Of a stretch of 64,000 nucleotides of DNA, positions 1 through 6,731 are shown piece by piece. The stretch lies in IMG/VR virus record IMGVR_UViG_3300028388_003908, positions 1-64,000 of that record. One strand, 5' to 3'. The first letter of the stretch is position 1. Each line of letters starts with the position of its first letter. The notes under the pieces were generated by a model. That model was given only the letters and a program-made list of their open reading frames with translations. It was not told the DNA's origin and ran no database searches. The stretch comes from a virus. The position numbers and the translations under genes are program-made.

Positions 1-21
1 GGAAGATCTTTCTTGTGTATC

Positions 22-180
22 TCGTCTAGTATTAGTACTACTATGATTTAGACGATAAGTAAGAGTAGAAGGAGAGAGAGAAGTAGGATCGAGATATCCA
101 TCTCTCTCTCTTCTTCTCTCTTCTATTATCTAAGTTAGATCTATTAACTCTCTTATAGAAGATCCTTATCTAAAAGGATA
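22..180. other. Non-coding leader with serial hairpins
   Basis: No convincing gene lies in the first 204 bases. Three inverted repeats follow each other: a 7-bp stem (22-28 with 49-55), a purine/pyrimidine stem of about 10 bp (GAGAGAGAGA at 72-81 with TCTCTCTCTC at 101-110), and a short CTTATC/GATAAG stem near 162-180. They precede the ribosome-binding site of the gene at 205. They may form a 5' leader, or the end of a transcript entering from outside the window. No T-tract marks any of them clearly as a terminator. Confidence 0.35.
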
Positions 181-204
181 AGACGAGAGATAAGGAGAGA
201 TCTG

Positions 205-552
205 ATGACAAGAAGAACAAGAGGAGGAGAGAATCATGTATCTCTCGCTCTATGGACAGATGAGCTAGGTAGATCTCTAGCTGTTGAACAAGTACAAGCG
301 ACCTTGATCTATCTAGATGGAGATCAAGGAGGCGCTCGGGTTGTGATTGAAGGTCCTATCGCTATGACTCAATCTGAGCAGTCTCATAAGTACACCGCTC
401 TGTTTGCTATACCTAAGACGACCTATGATGGTAAGGTCTTATCTGTAGAGCAAGAGGCTGTCTTAACGGCTGATCAGTCTAGTCTCTATAAGATCGAGAC
501 GATTTGGGTTGACGCGCCCCTAGATAATCAGACCATGAAAGTGAGCTTCTAA
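205..552 (+). CDS. Hypothetical protein, possible virion component (115 aa)
   Basis: Starts at ATG 205 behind a strong AAGGAGAG ribosome-binding site. The protein is soluble, rich in beta-type residues, and lacks a signal peptide or membrane segment. Its stop overlaps the next start by one base (TAATG), so it is probably translationally coupled to the 110-residue protein that follows. The composition (short beta stretches, few charges) resembles small phage structural or adaptor proteins, but no family was recognised. Confidence 0.6.
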   Translation: MTRRTRGGENHVSLALWTDELGRSLAVEQVQATLIYLDGDQGGARVVIEGPIAMTQSEQSHKYTALFAIPKTTYDGKVLSVEQEAVLTADQSSLYKIETIWVDAPLDNQTMKVSF

Positions 553-884
553 TGGCTGTCGCCTTTACTCAGAGCACACAGCTAGGTCCTGATGATCTAT
601 CCGTCACGCTAAGGGGTCAAAACGGGGCGTTTATAGACCCACACGCTATCTCGTACTCGTTCTATGGGGAAGCCTCAAATAAAGGGGTTTCTCGTGATTA
701 TCTGATAGGGGCTGAGTATCGAGAGCCTGTACGCGCTTCGGAGGGTGTCTATTATGTGGGAGAGAAGATCGGGTCAGCCTTCTTAGTAGGTTCTTACTAC
801 GTCCAATGGATTATCCGAAGAACCCCGACCTCTCCCCTAGAGGTCATAGGTAAGACCTACTTTGCGGTCTACCGAGAGGATTAA
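552..884 (+). CDS. Hypothetical protein, possible virion component (110 aa)
   Basis: ATG 552 overlaps the preceding stop codon. The protein looks like a single beta-sandwich domain: alternating Tyr/Val/Gly stretches such as YYVGEKIG and VGSYYVQWIIRR, no Cys, no signal peptide. Coupling to the 115-residue gene suggests the two products act together, perhaps as structural partners. No family was identified. Confidence 0.6.
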   Translation: MAVAFTQSTQLGPDDLSVTLRGQNGAFIDPHAISYSFYGEASNKGVSRDYLIGAEYREPVRASEGVYYVGEKIGSAFLVGSYYVQWIIRRTPTSPLEVIGKTYFAVYRED

Positions 885-956
885 ATACCTCTCCAATCAA
901 TCCTCTGCCCGCTAGGGATATTAAAGTACATCCTAACGTGGTTAGAGTATAGGTAA

Positions 957-962
957 TATAAT
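957..962 (+). promoter_or_regulatory. Possible -10 element
   Basis: TATAAT lies 28 bases upstream of the ATG at 990. No good -35 box is visible at the usual distance, so the assignment rests on the -10 hexamer and position only. Confidence 0.3.
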
Positions 963-989
963 AAGATGAGAACACGAAGGAGACACAAC

Positions 990-1262
990 ATGGTTGAAAA
1001 CTTTGAAGATGACGTTCTTTTACTTGAGCCTAGAGGGCGTTTTGACGCTTGTCTGATAGGCAGATGCGCTGACACAGGAAAAGCCGTCTACAGCGCAGAT
1101 AAGATTATCTCAGCCCTCATGGAAGACATGAGATGGGAAGAAGACGAGGAGATGACAGAGGAGACGGCTTACGACATGGCTTTGGAGTATTTCGATTTCA
1201 ATATCCGAAGCTCTTATGCTGGAGAGATGACCCCTCTATATGTGTGGAATCTCATTTCTTAG
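990..1262 (+). CDS. Hypothetical acidic protein (90 aa)
   Basis: The reading frame opens at ATG 966, but ATG 990 is preferred because a clear AAGGAG lies eight bases before it. The 90-residue product is acidic, with a Glu-rich middle (EDMRWEEDEEMTEE) and a Tyr/Phe-rich C-terminus. There are no membrane segments and no recognised family. It stands alone between the 552 gene and the tRNA-Arg transcription unit. Confidence 0.6.
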   Translation: MVENFEDDVLLLEPRGRFDACLIGRCADTGKAVYSADKIISALMEDMRWEEDEEMTEETAYDMALEYFDFNIRSSYAGEMTPLYVWNLIS

Positions 1263-1273
1263 TTCAAAAATCC

Positions 1274-1301
1274 TTGACCTCATTTAGGTCCTTTGTATAG
1301 T
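1274..1301 (+). promoter_or_regulatory. Sigma70-like promoter of tRNA-Arg
   Basis: TTGACC (1274-1279), a 16-base spacer, then TATAGT (1296-1301), ending 14 bases before the tRNA. The same TTGTATAGTG context recurs before tRNA-Glu, and a TTGCTC-16-TATAGT version precedes tRNA-Tyr, so the tRNA genes appear to use host-type promoters. Confidence 0.65.
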
Positions 1302-1315
1302 GAAGTACGCACTAA

Positions 1316-1389
<74 letters not shown>

Positions 1390-1417
1390 ATTCTAGTCTG
1401 TCGGGGATTAGAAACTT

Positions 1418-1471
1418 AAAAGGCTAGAGACATGAGGCGTTGACCCGCGCCCTTGTCTCTAGCCTTTTTTT
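1418..1471 (+). terminator. Rho-independent terminator after tRNA-Arg
   Basis: A 15-bp stem (1418-1432 with 1454-1468) closes a 21-base loop and runs into a T-tract. It lies 29 bases after the tRNA. Confidence 0.9.
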
Positions 1472-1481
1472 ATGTGCTCAA

Positions 1482-1649
1482 TCATTTAAGACCTTTGATG
1501 TCGACAAACTCGACACCGCCCTCCTCGTCTACGCGATAGAGCGCGACCTGACGGCGGTTATGAGAATATCCTTTGAGCTTATGCCAACGATCTGTACCGC
1601 TCAGAGAAGGCATGGTCCAGACGCGACACCCGTATGTGCGAGGTCTCAT
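1482..1649 (-). pseudogene. 3' remnant of the metallophosphoesterase gene
   Basis: About 150 bases match the 3' end of the gene at 2271-3698, with scattered substitutions and a 9-base deletion of one of two GACACCGCC units. Read on the minus strand it still encodes the C-terminal tail (GCRVWTMPSLSGTDRWHKLK, then on to VDIKGLK), preceded by a chance ATG. All catalytic motifs are missing, so this is a fragment left by a partial duplication or gene replacement. Confidence 0.8.
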
Positions 1650-1664
1650 TTCTTAGAGCAATCG

Positions 1665-1703
1665 TTTTTTTTTTATTTATGAGCGCTCTAGCAGAGCAAT
1701 CAT
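1665..1703 (+). repeat. Dispersed ~38-bp repeat, copy 1
   Basis: A T-run followed by ATTTATGAGCGCTCT, a short gap and AGAGCAATCAT. Related copies are at 4218-4255 (same strand) and 11996-12030 (opposite strand). It contains a small GCTCT/AGAGC hairpin. In copy 3 it forms the end of a coding region (IALSESS-stop); the other two copies could be remnants of the same gene end in opposite orientation. Confidence 0.55.
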
Positions 1704-1728
1704 GTCAACATGAGAAAGGATCTTTCAC

Positions 1729-2187
1729 ATGAGAAGAACAGCCAGTGAAGTAATCAGAGATTTGGAGATGCGCGTAGCGCGCCTTGAAAGACGGGCGACA
1801 GTTAATGGGATTGTAGGCGGGTTCGCTGTCAATCCAGGTTCCCCTTACTTTAAGGTTAAGGAGAAAACTTGGTCTAATGCTTCAGATTTTTTTAAAGATG
1901 TAAAATCTTTGCTCAAGATCAAGATCTATGATCGTCAGATGGAGGAGGACGTTAGTTTTACACACATCCTCGTATCGGGCGGTAGGACCTTCTATGAGTC
2001 TAAGATTAAGCCAGGTGATGCTATAATGTTCGCGGCCACTAATCATGACGATGAGAGAGACCAGAGTGGAGATCCTTTCCTTATTGTGTCTCAAGAGTCC
2101 TTGATAAATAACCTAGGAATAACGGAGTCGATGCTAAAGAAAGTTCTCGCAAAGAACCTCCCCGGAGCCGACCTCTATTATCTATGA
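1729..2187 (+). CDS. Leader-sharing protein A (152 aa)
   Basis: Begins at ATG 1729 after a GAAAGGATC ribosome-binding site. The first ~20 residues (MRRTASEVIRDLEMRVARLE) match the N-termini of the proteins at 4273 and 24532 almost exactly, while the bodies differ. The leader is a short amphipathic helix rich in Arg and Glu. The body is a soluble alpha/beta region with no recognised motif. By analogy with cleaved capsid-targeting sequences of T4 internal proteins, the leader could direct the protein into the head or to a partner; that is inference. Upstream repeat and downstream terminator resemble those of the 4273 gene. Confidence 0.7.
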   Translation: MRRTASEVIRDLEMRVARLERRATVNGIVGGFAVNPGSPYFKVKEKTWSNASDFFKDVKSLLKIKIYDRQMEEDVSFTHILVSGGRTFYESKIKPGDAIMFAATNHDDERDQSGDPFLIVSQESLINNLGITESMLKKVLAKNLPGADLYYL

Positions 2188-2196
2188 GGATAAGGG

Positions 2197-2227
2197 GTTG
2201 ACGATTTAATAGGTCGTCAACTTTTTT
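2197..2227 (+). terminator. Rho-independent terminator
   Basis: GTTGACG (2197-2203) pairs with CGTCAAC (2215-2221), followed by six Ts. Nearly the same hairpin follows the paralogous leader gene at 4729-4766. Confidence 0.85.
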
Positions 2228-2270
2228 CGGCTAAGAATCCTTGGGTCTTCTGATCGCGCTCTGAGAGTAA

Positions 2271-3698
2271 TCATTTAAGACCTTTGATGCCGACAAATTC
2301 GACACCGCCGACACCGCCTTCCTCGTCTACGCGATAGAGCGCGATCTGACGGCGGTTATGAGAATATCCTTTGAGCTTGTGCCAGCGATCTGTACCACTC
2401 AGAGAAGGCATGGTCCAGACGCGACACCCGTTGTACTCGTCCGATCTCATCTTGTGTCCGTGCCAGTGACCTGTGAACCAATCCCAAGCTCCCTTGCACT
2501 CCCCCCAATCTTGAGCGCGATCCGATGACATGAGCGCAGGTAAATCCTTAGGGGAGATCATGTCCCCATGATTGAAGCCGATCATGGAGTTACCATGTCG
2601 TACATACGCGCTTCCGTGCTTGGCTATGTCTATGTCAATCCTGTCGTCTGATCCGTAGCGCGCTGATAACATCAAACCTACGCTTAACCCTAAGAGACGG
2701 TCGTGATTTCCAGGGATAGCGACCACACGAACTGGAGCGACCTCTTTAAGCCCTTCGATGATCTGCTCTAACAGAGTAAACGCGACCAACAACATCTCTA
2801 TAGGCTCTCCGTCTTGATCTTGAGGGGTGCCTTTTGTGGTCGTACCGAGATAATTATCCACATGGATCATGTCACTACCGCAGGGTAGAATCCACATCTT
2901 AGGCGCGCCCCATTTAGCGACCGCTTGTCTCATCGCCTCTAAACAAGTCTCGACAGCGACCTTTTGAGTAGTCTCAAGATCCCAACCGCAGACGCCTCGC
3001 TTACCTACATGAAGATCCGTTAGACCGATGATCACAGCGTGAGCGCCCTGCTCTAAATACATCTCCATCTTGATGGTCTTGGCTGCCGGTCTTTGACCTA
3101 GTATCTGCTCAAGACGAGGGAGCAGGATCTTCTCTATGATCTCATATTTCTCCGCTTGTCTCGTCATGTGCTTGTAATGAGCGCGCTCTGCCTTGACCAA
3201 CACCCTCTGCTCTTTAGCTCGCAGTAGCGATTCAGCTAAGCTCTCCTCGTCTTCTGTGGCTATCGTCTCGTCTGTATAAGGGGTAGAATCATGTGTCTTA
3301 CCAAGACATTTTAAGATGTAAATTAGCGATGGTCTAGAGAGACCGTATTTACGACAAACCGCGTTAAGAGAGAGACCTCCGGTGTGATTGGAGTAATCCC
3401 AAATCAACGCCTCGATCTTCTCCTTTGAGACAGACGCGCTACCTGTCTGACCCGGCATAGAATGGAAAATGTAAAGACCTCTCGCCTCGTCAAACGTATA
3501 TGACGCGCTCTCTTTAGAGAAGAAATCCGTGCTTGTTTCCTCCTTTTCTTTTTCTGAAGGTATCGTTCTGTACGCATATTTATTGGTGTAGATCTTCTTG
3601 CGCTCTAGCTTACCTTTACGACCCCAATCTGTGATTGTGTGTCTGCTGACCTTTAGTATTTTAGCAAGCTCTTGGCAACCGTACCATTTCCTGTCCAT
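2271..3698 (-). CDS. DNA-binding calcineurin-like metallophosphoesterase (475 aa)
   Basis: Residues 8-30 look like a MerR/excisionase-type helix-turn-helix, and a second HTH-like segment lies at about 112-133. The catalytic half has the metallophosphoesterase signatures in order: TDLH (227-230), GSD (274-276), GNHD (330-333), NHGD (376-379) and GHWHGH (410-415). The family hydrolyses phosphodiesters with two metal ions. Fusion to HTH domains suggests a phosphodiesterase or nuclease acting at specific DNA, for example in repair or recombination. ATG 3698 follows CTAGGAGG. A truncated second copy of the 3' end lies at 1482-1649. Confidence 0.85.
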   Translation of the reverse strand: MDRKWYGCQELAKILKVSRHTITDWGRKGKLERKKIYTNKYAYRTIPSEKEKEETSTDFFSKESASYTFDEARGLYIFHSMPGQTGSASVSKEKIEALIWDYSNHTGGLSLNAVCRKYGLSRPSLIYILKCLGKTHDSTPYTDETIATEDEESLAESLLRAKEQRVLVKAERAHYKHMTRQAEKYEIIEKILLPRLEQILGQRPAAKTIKMEMYLEQGAHAVIIGLTDLHVGKRGVCGWDLETTQKVAVETCLEAMRQAVAKWGAPKMWILPCGSDMIHVDNYLGTTTKGTPQDQDGEPIEMLLVAFTLLEQIIEGLKEVAPVRVVAIPGNHDRLLGLSVGLMLSARYGSDDRIDIDIAKHGSAYVRHGNSMIGFNHGDMISPKDLPALMSSDRAQDWGECKGAWDWFTGHWHGHKMRSDEYNGCRVWTMPSLSGTDRWHKLKGYSHNRRQIALYRVDEEGGVGGVEFVGIKGLK

Positions 3699-3788
3699 GT
3701 AGACCTCCTAGGACTATAAAGGATGTCTAACATCAGATATATAAGTACATAATATAAGCTACTCAAGCAGGAAAGGATAAAACACTCG

Positions 3789-4217
3789 ATGGAAGCTCTG
3801 CTCAAAGGTACGCTTAAAATCATAGATGTTGAGATAAATCCTAGACATTTACTTAATCTAGCATTACTCGCCGGCAAAGAAGGATTAACCCCTCTACCTG
3901 AGGATAAAAGGCATCTAACGGTCATACATCAGTCCGTCTTAAAAGACCTCTCCAAGCGCGTAAAGAAAGGCTATCAGATGGTCTTAAACGATCTACCTGA
4001 GATCTCTCTAGATAAGGCGACATACATGGTCGTGTCACATGAAGATCGAAAGACCTTGAGACTCGTCTTATCAGAGGAAGATCAGGTATCTCTCGGGTTA
4101 TGGCGTGATCTGTTTTGTGAGAATAATGGGGTCGTCTTAGATGATCTTGAGCGCAACAGGATCTTTCACATATCCTACGCTAACGTGACCGGTAATGTCT
4201 CGGATTCTGTCCGATAG
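3789..4217 (+). CDS. 2H phosphoesterase (LigT/2'-5' RNA ligase-like), 142 aa
   Basis: Two HxT/S motifs are spaced as in 2H phosphoesterases: HLT at 42-44 and HIS at 127-129, in a small alpha/beta protein of typical family length. The family includes 2'-5' RNA ligases, cyclic phosphodiesterases and T4/coronavirus enzymes that degrade 2'-5' oligoadenylate. In phages such proteins may act in RNA repair or remove host cyclic-nucleotide signals; the substrate cannot be told here. The gene is divergent from the metallophosphoesterase with about 90 bp between them, which includes AT-rich -10-like sequences on both strands. Confidence 0.65.
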   Translation: MEALLKGTLKIIDVEINPRHLLNLALLAGKEGLTPLPEDKRHLTVIHQSVLKDLSKRVKKGYQMVLNDLPEISLDKATYMVVSHEDRKTLRLVLSEEDQVSLGLWRDLFCENNGVVLDDLERNRIFHISYANVTGNVSDSVR

Positions 4218-4255
4218 TTTTTTTTCATTTATGAGCTCTCTGAAAGAGCAACCAT
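4218..4255 (+). repeat. Dispersed ~38-bp repeat, copy 2
   Basis: A T-run, then CATTTATGAGCTCTCTGAAA and AGAGCAACCAT. Same layout as copy 1 at 1665-1703 and reverse complement of copy 3 at 11996-12030. It sits just before a leader-sharing gene, as copy 1 does. Confidence 0.55.
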
Positions 4256-4272
4256 AACGAAAGGATCTTCCT

Positions 4273-4674
4273 ATGAGAAGAACAGCCAGTGAAGTCCTAA
4301 GAAGCCTTGAGATGCGCGTAGCGCGCCTTGAGAATCGTAAGACCGCTTACTCAAAGCAAGCCATGAATCTCCAAGACCTCAGTGATTTTACCTATGATGA
4401 ATTGCAGGAACGGGAAGCCCGCATGGAACGAAAGAAGCTAGAGCAAATCAGGAAGCTCTCTAAACTTCTTAGAAGACACAGGATTGTTCACAATGTGAAC
4501 TTAGATTATAATAGTATCAGCACCAAAACCTCTCCAGAAGAGTTAGCCTCTCTTTTCGACGGTAATTGGACGGCCCGTAACGAAACCCTCTACATTCCTG
4601 GCTTTAAGGAAATGTTCTATGTGCAGAAAACGCGGACTGGTTGGGAGATTTTCGTTGAGATTTTGCTGTACTGA
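4273..4674 (+). CDS. Leader-sharing protein B (133 aa)
   Basis: The N-terminus MRRTASEVLRSLEMRVARLE is nearly identical to protein A (1729) and similar to protein C (24532). After about residue 22 the sequences diverge completely. Residues 45-75 form a highly charged helix, perhaps a coiled coil (RMERKKLEQIRKLSKLLRRH). The C-terminal half looks like a small alpha/beta fold. The DNA match to the 1729 locus extends through the ribosome-binding site and the upstream repeat, so the two loci are duplicates with replaced bodies. Confidence 0.7.
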   Translation: MRRTASEVLRSLEMRVARLENRKTAYSKQAMNLQDLSDFTYDELQEREARMERKKLEQIRKLSKLLRRHRIVHNVNLDYNSISTKTSPEELASLFDGNWTARNETLYIPGFKEMFYVQKTRTGWEIFVEILLY

Positions 4675-4728
4675 TCAAGTTTGCTACTGATTCAGTGTAA
4701 AAGAGGTCGTGAGTACAGAGCACATAAG

Positions 4729-4766
4729 GGGTTGACGATTAAAAAGATCGTCAACCCTTTTTTTTT
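4729..4766 (+). terminator. Rho-independent terminator
   Basis: GGGTTGACGAT (4729-4739) pairs with ATCGTCAACCC (4747-4757), with a 7-base loop and a run of nine Ts. Confidence 0.9.
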
Positions 4767-4767
4767 A

Positions 4768-4799
4768 TTGCAGGGTGCAGAGCGCTGTACTATAAGAGA
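4768..4799 (+). promoter_or_regulatory. Promoter of tRNA-Met, with phage motif
   Basis: TTGCAG (4768-4773), a 17-base spacer, then TATAAGAGA (4791-4799). This copy of the recurring phage motif has the best -35 box and starts 21 bases before the tRNA. Confidence 0.65.
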
Positions 4800-4811
4800 G
4801 CTACCCATTAA

Positions 4812-4884
4812 GGGCCTTTAGCTCAGAGGTTAGAGCATCCGGCTCATAACCGGACGGTCCTCGGTTCAAGCCCGAGAGGGCCCA
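4812..4884 (+). tRNA. tRNA with anticodon CAT (Met elongator or Ile2)
   Basis: Complete cloverleaf: acceptor GGGCCTT/AGGGCCC (one G-U), D arm GCTC/GAGC, anticodon arm TCCGG-CTCATAA-CCGGA, T arm CTCGG-TTCAAGC-CCGAG. It lacks the three G-C pairs of an initiator anticodon stem and has a paired 1-72 position, so it is not tRNA-fMet. Whether C34 is modified to lysidine (Ile, AUA codons) cannot be read from DNA. Confidence 0.93.
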
Positions 4885-4919
4885 CTTCTTTGAAATCTCC
4901 GGTCAGTAATTTAAAATCT

Positions 4920-5044
4920 CTAAGGGGAGATATTATCCCCTTAGGTAGCTCTTGGGTTATGCGTCTACGGTGGTCGGCAATACAGGCTTAAATCAGTACG
5001 GTCTGGTGGCACTTTGGGGATTAACCGCAAAGACAGTCAGACGC
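4920..5044 (+). ncRNA. Structured non-coding stretch after tRNA-Met
   Basis: No gene lies between the tRNA (4884) and the small gene at 5366. This first part holds a perfect 9-bp hairpin (4920-4928 with 4936-4944, no T-tract) and an 84-base segment closed by GCGTCT (4961-4966) and AGACGC (5039-5044). Inside that segment an imperfect CTTTGxGG hairpin with a 5-base ATTAA loop is visible near 5012-5032. The closed segment is tRNA-sized but has no convincing D, anticodon or T arm. Family unknown. Confidence 0.4.
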
Positions 5045-5066
5045 GCTAGTCCTCCTTGCTCTTGTT

Positions 5067-5154
5067 GTTCCGAAGAGTAGAGCGAAAACGGAACGCTTAT
5101 GTGAAAGCGCTAAAGGTCAGCGTCTAAGAAGGTTCGATTCCTTCCTTTCGCTCT
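5067..5154 (+). ncRNA. tRNA-like RNA element, copy 1
   Basis: Contains a canonical T arm (GAAGG-TTCGATT-CCTTC, 5128-5144) but no proper D or anticodon arm. The 3' strand can pair as an acceptor in two ways: with 5102-side GTGAAAG (7 bp, one G-U), or with AGAGCGAAA at 5079-5087 (9 bp perfect with 5146-5154). Upstream, GTTCCG (5067-5072) pairs with CGGAAC (5089-5094), and CGCTT (5094-5098) pairs with AAGCG (5105-5109). Copy 2 at 5249-5338 has the same layout. It may be a stable RNA in a tRNA cluster, as T4 species 1 and 2 RNAs are; the class is unknown to me. Confidence 0.55.
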
Positions 5155-5248
5155 CAAGAGAGGATCATCTTTGTTGTTGGGGTGTGTTTAAATCTCTCTT
5201 GAATAGTCTCTTCCTGTTGCTGTGAGGGCAGGATTCTCCTTTCCCGTT

Positions 5249-5338
5249 GTTCCGTGGGATTGAGACGAAAAACGGAGCGCTTATGTAGAAGCGTAGATTG
5301 CTACATCCTAACGGGCTCGATACCCGGCTTCTGCGTCA
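5249..5338 (+). ncRNA. tRNA-like RNA element, copy 2
   Basis: Homologous to copy 1. GTTCCG (5249-5254) pairs with CGGAGC (5273-5278), and CGCTT/AAGCG closes a 6-base loop (5283-5288). GTAGAAGC pairs with GCTTCTGC through 8 bp (one G-U) beside a T-like arm CGGG-CTCGATA-CCCG (5312-5326). Where the two copies differ in these stems the changes are mostly compensatory. A small GTAG/CTAC hairpin replaces the D and anticodon domain. A (CA)9 run (5337-5354) follows directly. Confidence 0.55.
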
Positions 5339-5354
5339 CACACACACACACACA
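5337..5354 (+). repeat. CA dinucleotide repeat
   Basis: Nine CA units lie between the second tRNA-like element and the AAGGAG of the 68-residue gene. Such a tract can change length by slippage and would alter the spacing between RNA element and ribosome-binding site. Confidence 0.8.
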
Positions 5355-5365
5355 AGGAGACATAT

Positions 5366-5572
5366 ATGTCCGAAAAGAGCAGTAAGAACGGTTACGAGGT
5401 TCGTGAAAACCTACTTAGCATGGCTATCGGAATACTCTCTGAGCGCGATAATAAAGAGCGCGAGAATGAGTATCTGAAGCCCGAAGGTCAGCGTCAGCCT
5501 ATCAAAGGCTATGATCTTGAGGAGGTGTTGGCGACTGCTGAGAAGCTATACGGCTTTGTAAGCAGAAAGTAA
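5366..5572 (+). CDS. Small conserved-type phage protein (68 aa)
   Basis: ATG 5366 follows AAGGAGACATAT. The N-terminus NGYEVRENLLSMAIGIL resembles short proteins of large myoviruses that carry a YEIR-x-E-x-L-x-x-A motif; their function is unknown to me. The protein is small, charged and mostly helical, without a membrane segment. It lies between the tRNA-like RNAs and tRNA-Val. Confidence 0.7.
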   Translation: MSEKSSKNGYEVRENLLSMAIGILSERDNKERENEYLKPEGQRQPIKGYDLEEVLATAEKLYGFVSRK

Positions 5573-5606
5573 CCTGCTGAGGAGGTAAAACTCCTCCCCT
5601 AAATAT

Positions 5607-5679
5607 GCGATCATAGCTCAGTTGGTAGAGCATCGGTCTTACAAACCGAGGGTCACAGGTTCAAGCCCTGTTGGTCGCA
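5607..5679 (+). tRNA. tRNA-Val (anticodon TAC)
   Basis: Clean cloverleaf: acceptor GCGATCA/TGGTCGC, D arm GCTC/GAGC, anticodon arm TCGGT-CTTACAA-ACCGA, variable GGGTC, T arm ACAGG-TTCAAGC-CCTGT, discriminator A. Confidence 0.95.
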
Positions 5680-5681
5680 CT

Positions 5682-5734
5682 AGCTCTAGTCTTTTTTCCT
5701 TTCCTGAGCGTTAGACAAGGGCTAGAGCTTTTTT
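5682..5734 (+). terminator. Long-loop terminator after tRNA-Val
   Basis: AGCTCTAG (5682-5689) pairs with CTAGAGCT (5722-5729) across a 32-base loop and runs into a T-tract. Starts three bases after the tRNA. Confidence 0.85.
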
Positions 5735-5762
5735 AATAAACTGACCGAAGGTAAATCACTGA

Positions 5763-6137
5763 ATGAACATAACCCAATGCCTAGAACAGCATGACGTTTT
5801 TCATGTCGATAAGGAAGAACACGCGCAGGCATATCTGCTCGATATTGACGGCTTGTTCTATCTCTCTATCTATTTCGGAAAAGACGCCTGCTCCTCTCAT
5901 AGTGACAGAGAAGCGTTATTGCCTTTAGAGGATTATCTTGAGTTTGAGGTAGCGTTCATAGACGATGGTTTTAAGCCTCTTCATGTAAGCTCTCTCATAC
6001 GAGAACACGGCACAGGTCAAGAACAATCTCTATTGGATCTGTTTGATCTTAACGATAGAGGCATGGAGATCTTGCCTTTCGTGTCTATAGAGAGCGCGAT
6101 GAAGATTAAAGACGCTCTGATTCGCATCTTGTCATAA
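5763..6137 (+). CDS. Hypothetical acidic protein (124 aa)
   Basis: ATG 5763 with GAAGG upstream. Soluble alpha/beta protein, acidic, with no signal peptide, membrane segment or recognised motif. A lipoprotein gene follows after 55 bases, which include an AT-rich -10-like TATAAAG near 6138. Confidence 0.6.
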   Translation: MNITQCLEQHDVFHVDKEEHAQAYLLDIDGLFYLSIYFGKDACSSHSDREALLPLEDYLEFEVAFIDDGFKPLHVSSLIREHGTGQEQSLLDLFDLNDRGMEILPFVSIESAMKIKDALIRILS

Positions 6138-6192
6138 TATAAAGTAGAGACAGCGGGTTCATGTCGAACCCTACTAGACGTAAAGGATAAAC

Positions 6193-6708
6193 GTGACACG
6201 CAAAATCCTGATTCTAATGATCTCGTCTGCGCTCTGCTTCTCTTGCACCAAGAGTCCATGCCAAGATTCCATTTATCATATACTTGATGACACGGTGCAG
6301 ATGGGTGAGTCTAAAGAGACCGCCATCTCCAAGGCTAAGAGCGCGTTCGGAGACAAGGCTAAATATGATTTCCAATCCGACGGATCCTTCCTCGTCTTCT
6401 TTAAGAAGCCTTACGAGAATCTACAGCTACTCTCGTATCATTTTAGAGACGACAAGGTCGTAAGAATCGCTTTTCTCTATCACGAGGATTACATCAAGGA
6501 GATAGGCGGCCCTTATGTTGGACTCGCGGAGATAGTCGAGCGATACAAGGGTAAATATGGCTCTCTTAGCTCTAAGAGTATGAATGAGTCCGAGGGCACT
6601 CTAAGCGCAGAATGGGGCTATGATTCATCGGGGATGAAGCTCAGTCTAATGGCTAAAGGTACGCCCGAGATGATTGTCACTAGATTTGATTGCTCTCCTA
6701 TAAACTGA
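6193..6708 (+). CDS. Putative lipoprotein, exported paralogue 1 (171 aa)
   Basis: Likely GTG start at 6193 behind AAAGGATAAAC. The N-terminus MTRKILILMISSALCFSC is a charged-hydrophobic-Cys signal of lipoprotein type, with Cys18 as probable lipidation site; the lipobox is not ideal. The mature part parallels the secreted protein at 18483: a helix ending in KAFG/SAFG, a central GGP motif (KEIGGPYVG here, DRLGGPAS there) and a C-terminus (RFDCSPI here, RVECNPL there). It is thus one of a pair of exported phage proteins. A role at the host envelope, such as exclusion of other phages, is possible but unproven. Confidence 0.65.
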   Translation: MTRKILILMISSALCFSCTKSPCQDSIYHILDDTVQMGESKETAISKAKSAFGDKAKYDFQSDGSFLVFFKKPYENLQLLSYHFRDDKVVRIAFLYHEDYIKEIGGPYVGLAEIVERYKGKYGSLSSKSMNESEGTLSAEWGYDSSGMKLSLMAKGTPEMIVTRFDCSPIN

Positions 6709-6716
6709 GACTTCAG

Positions 6717-6728
6717 TATTATAAGAGA
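6717..6728 (+). promoter_or_regulatory. Phage promoter-like motif
   Basis: TATTATAAGAGA, one copy of the recurring motif. Its expected start point lies just at the 5' side of the hairpin at 6732-6809, so the leader hairpin would be transcribed from this site. Confidence 0.5.
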
Positions 6729-6731
6729 TAC

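Noticed and set aside
1440-1682. Plus-strand 80-codon frame
   Set aside because: It is antisense to the metallophosphoesterase remnant at 1482-1649, whose minus-strand reading matches the parent protein.
5067-5154. Ordinary tRNA or tmRNA
   Set aside because: A T arm is present, but no D stem/loop pair, no anticodon loop with U33, and no tmRNA reading frame or CCA end could be fitted in both copies.
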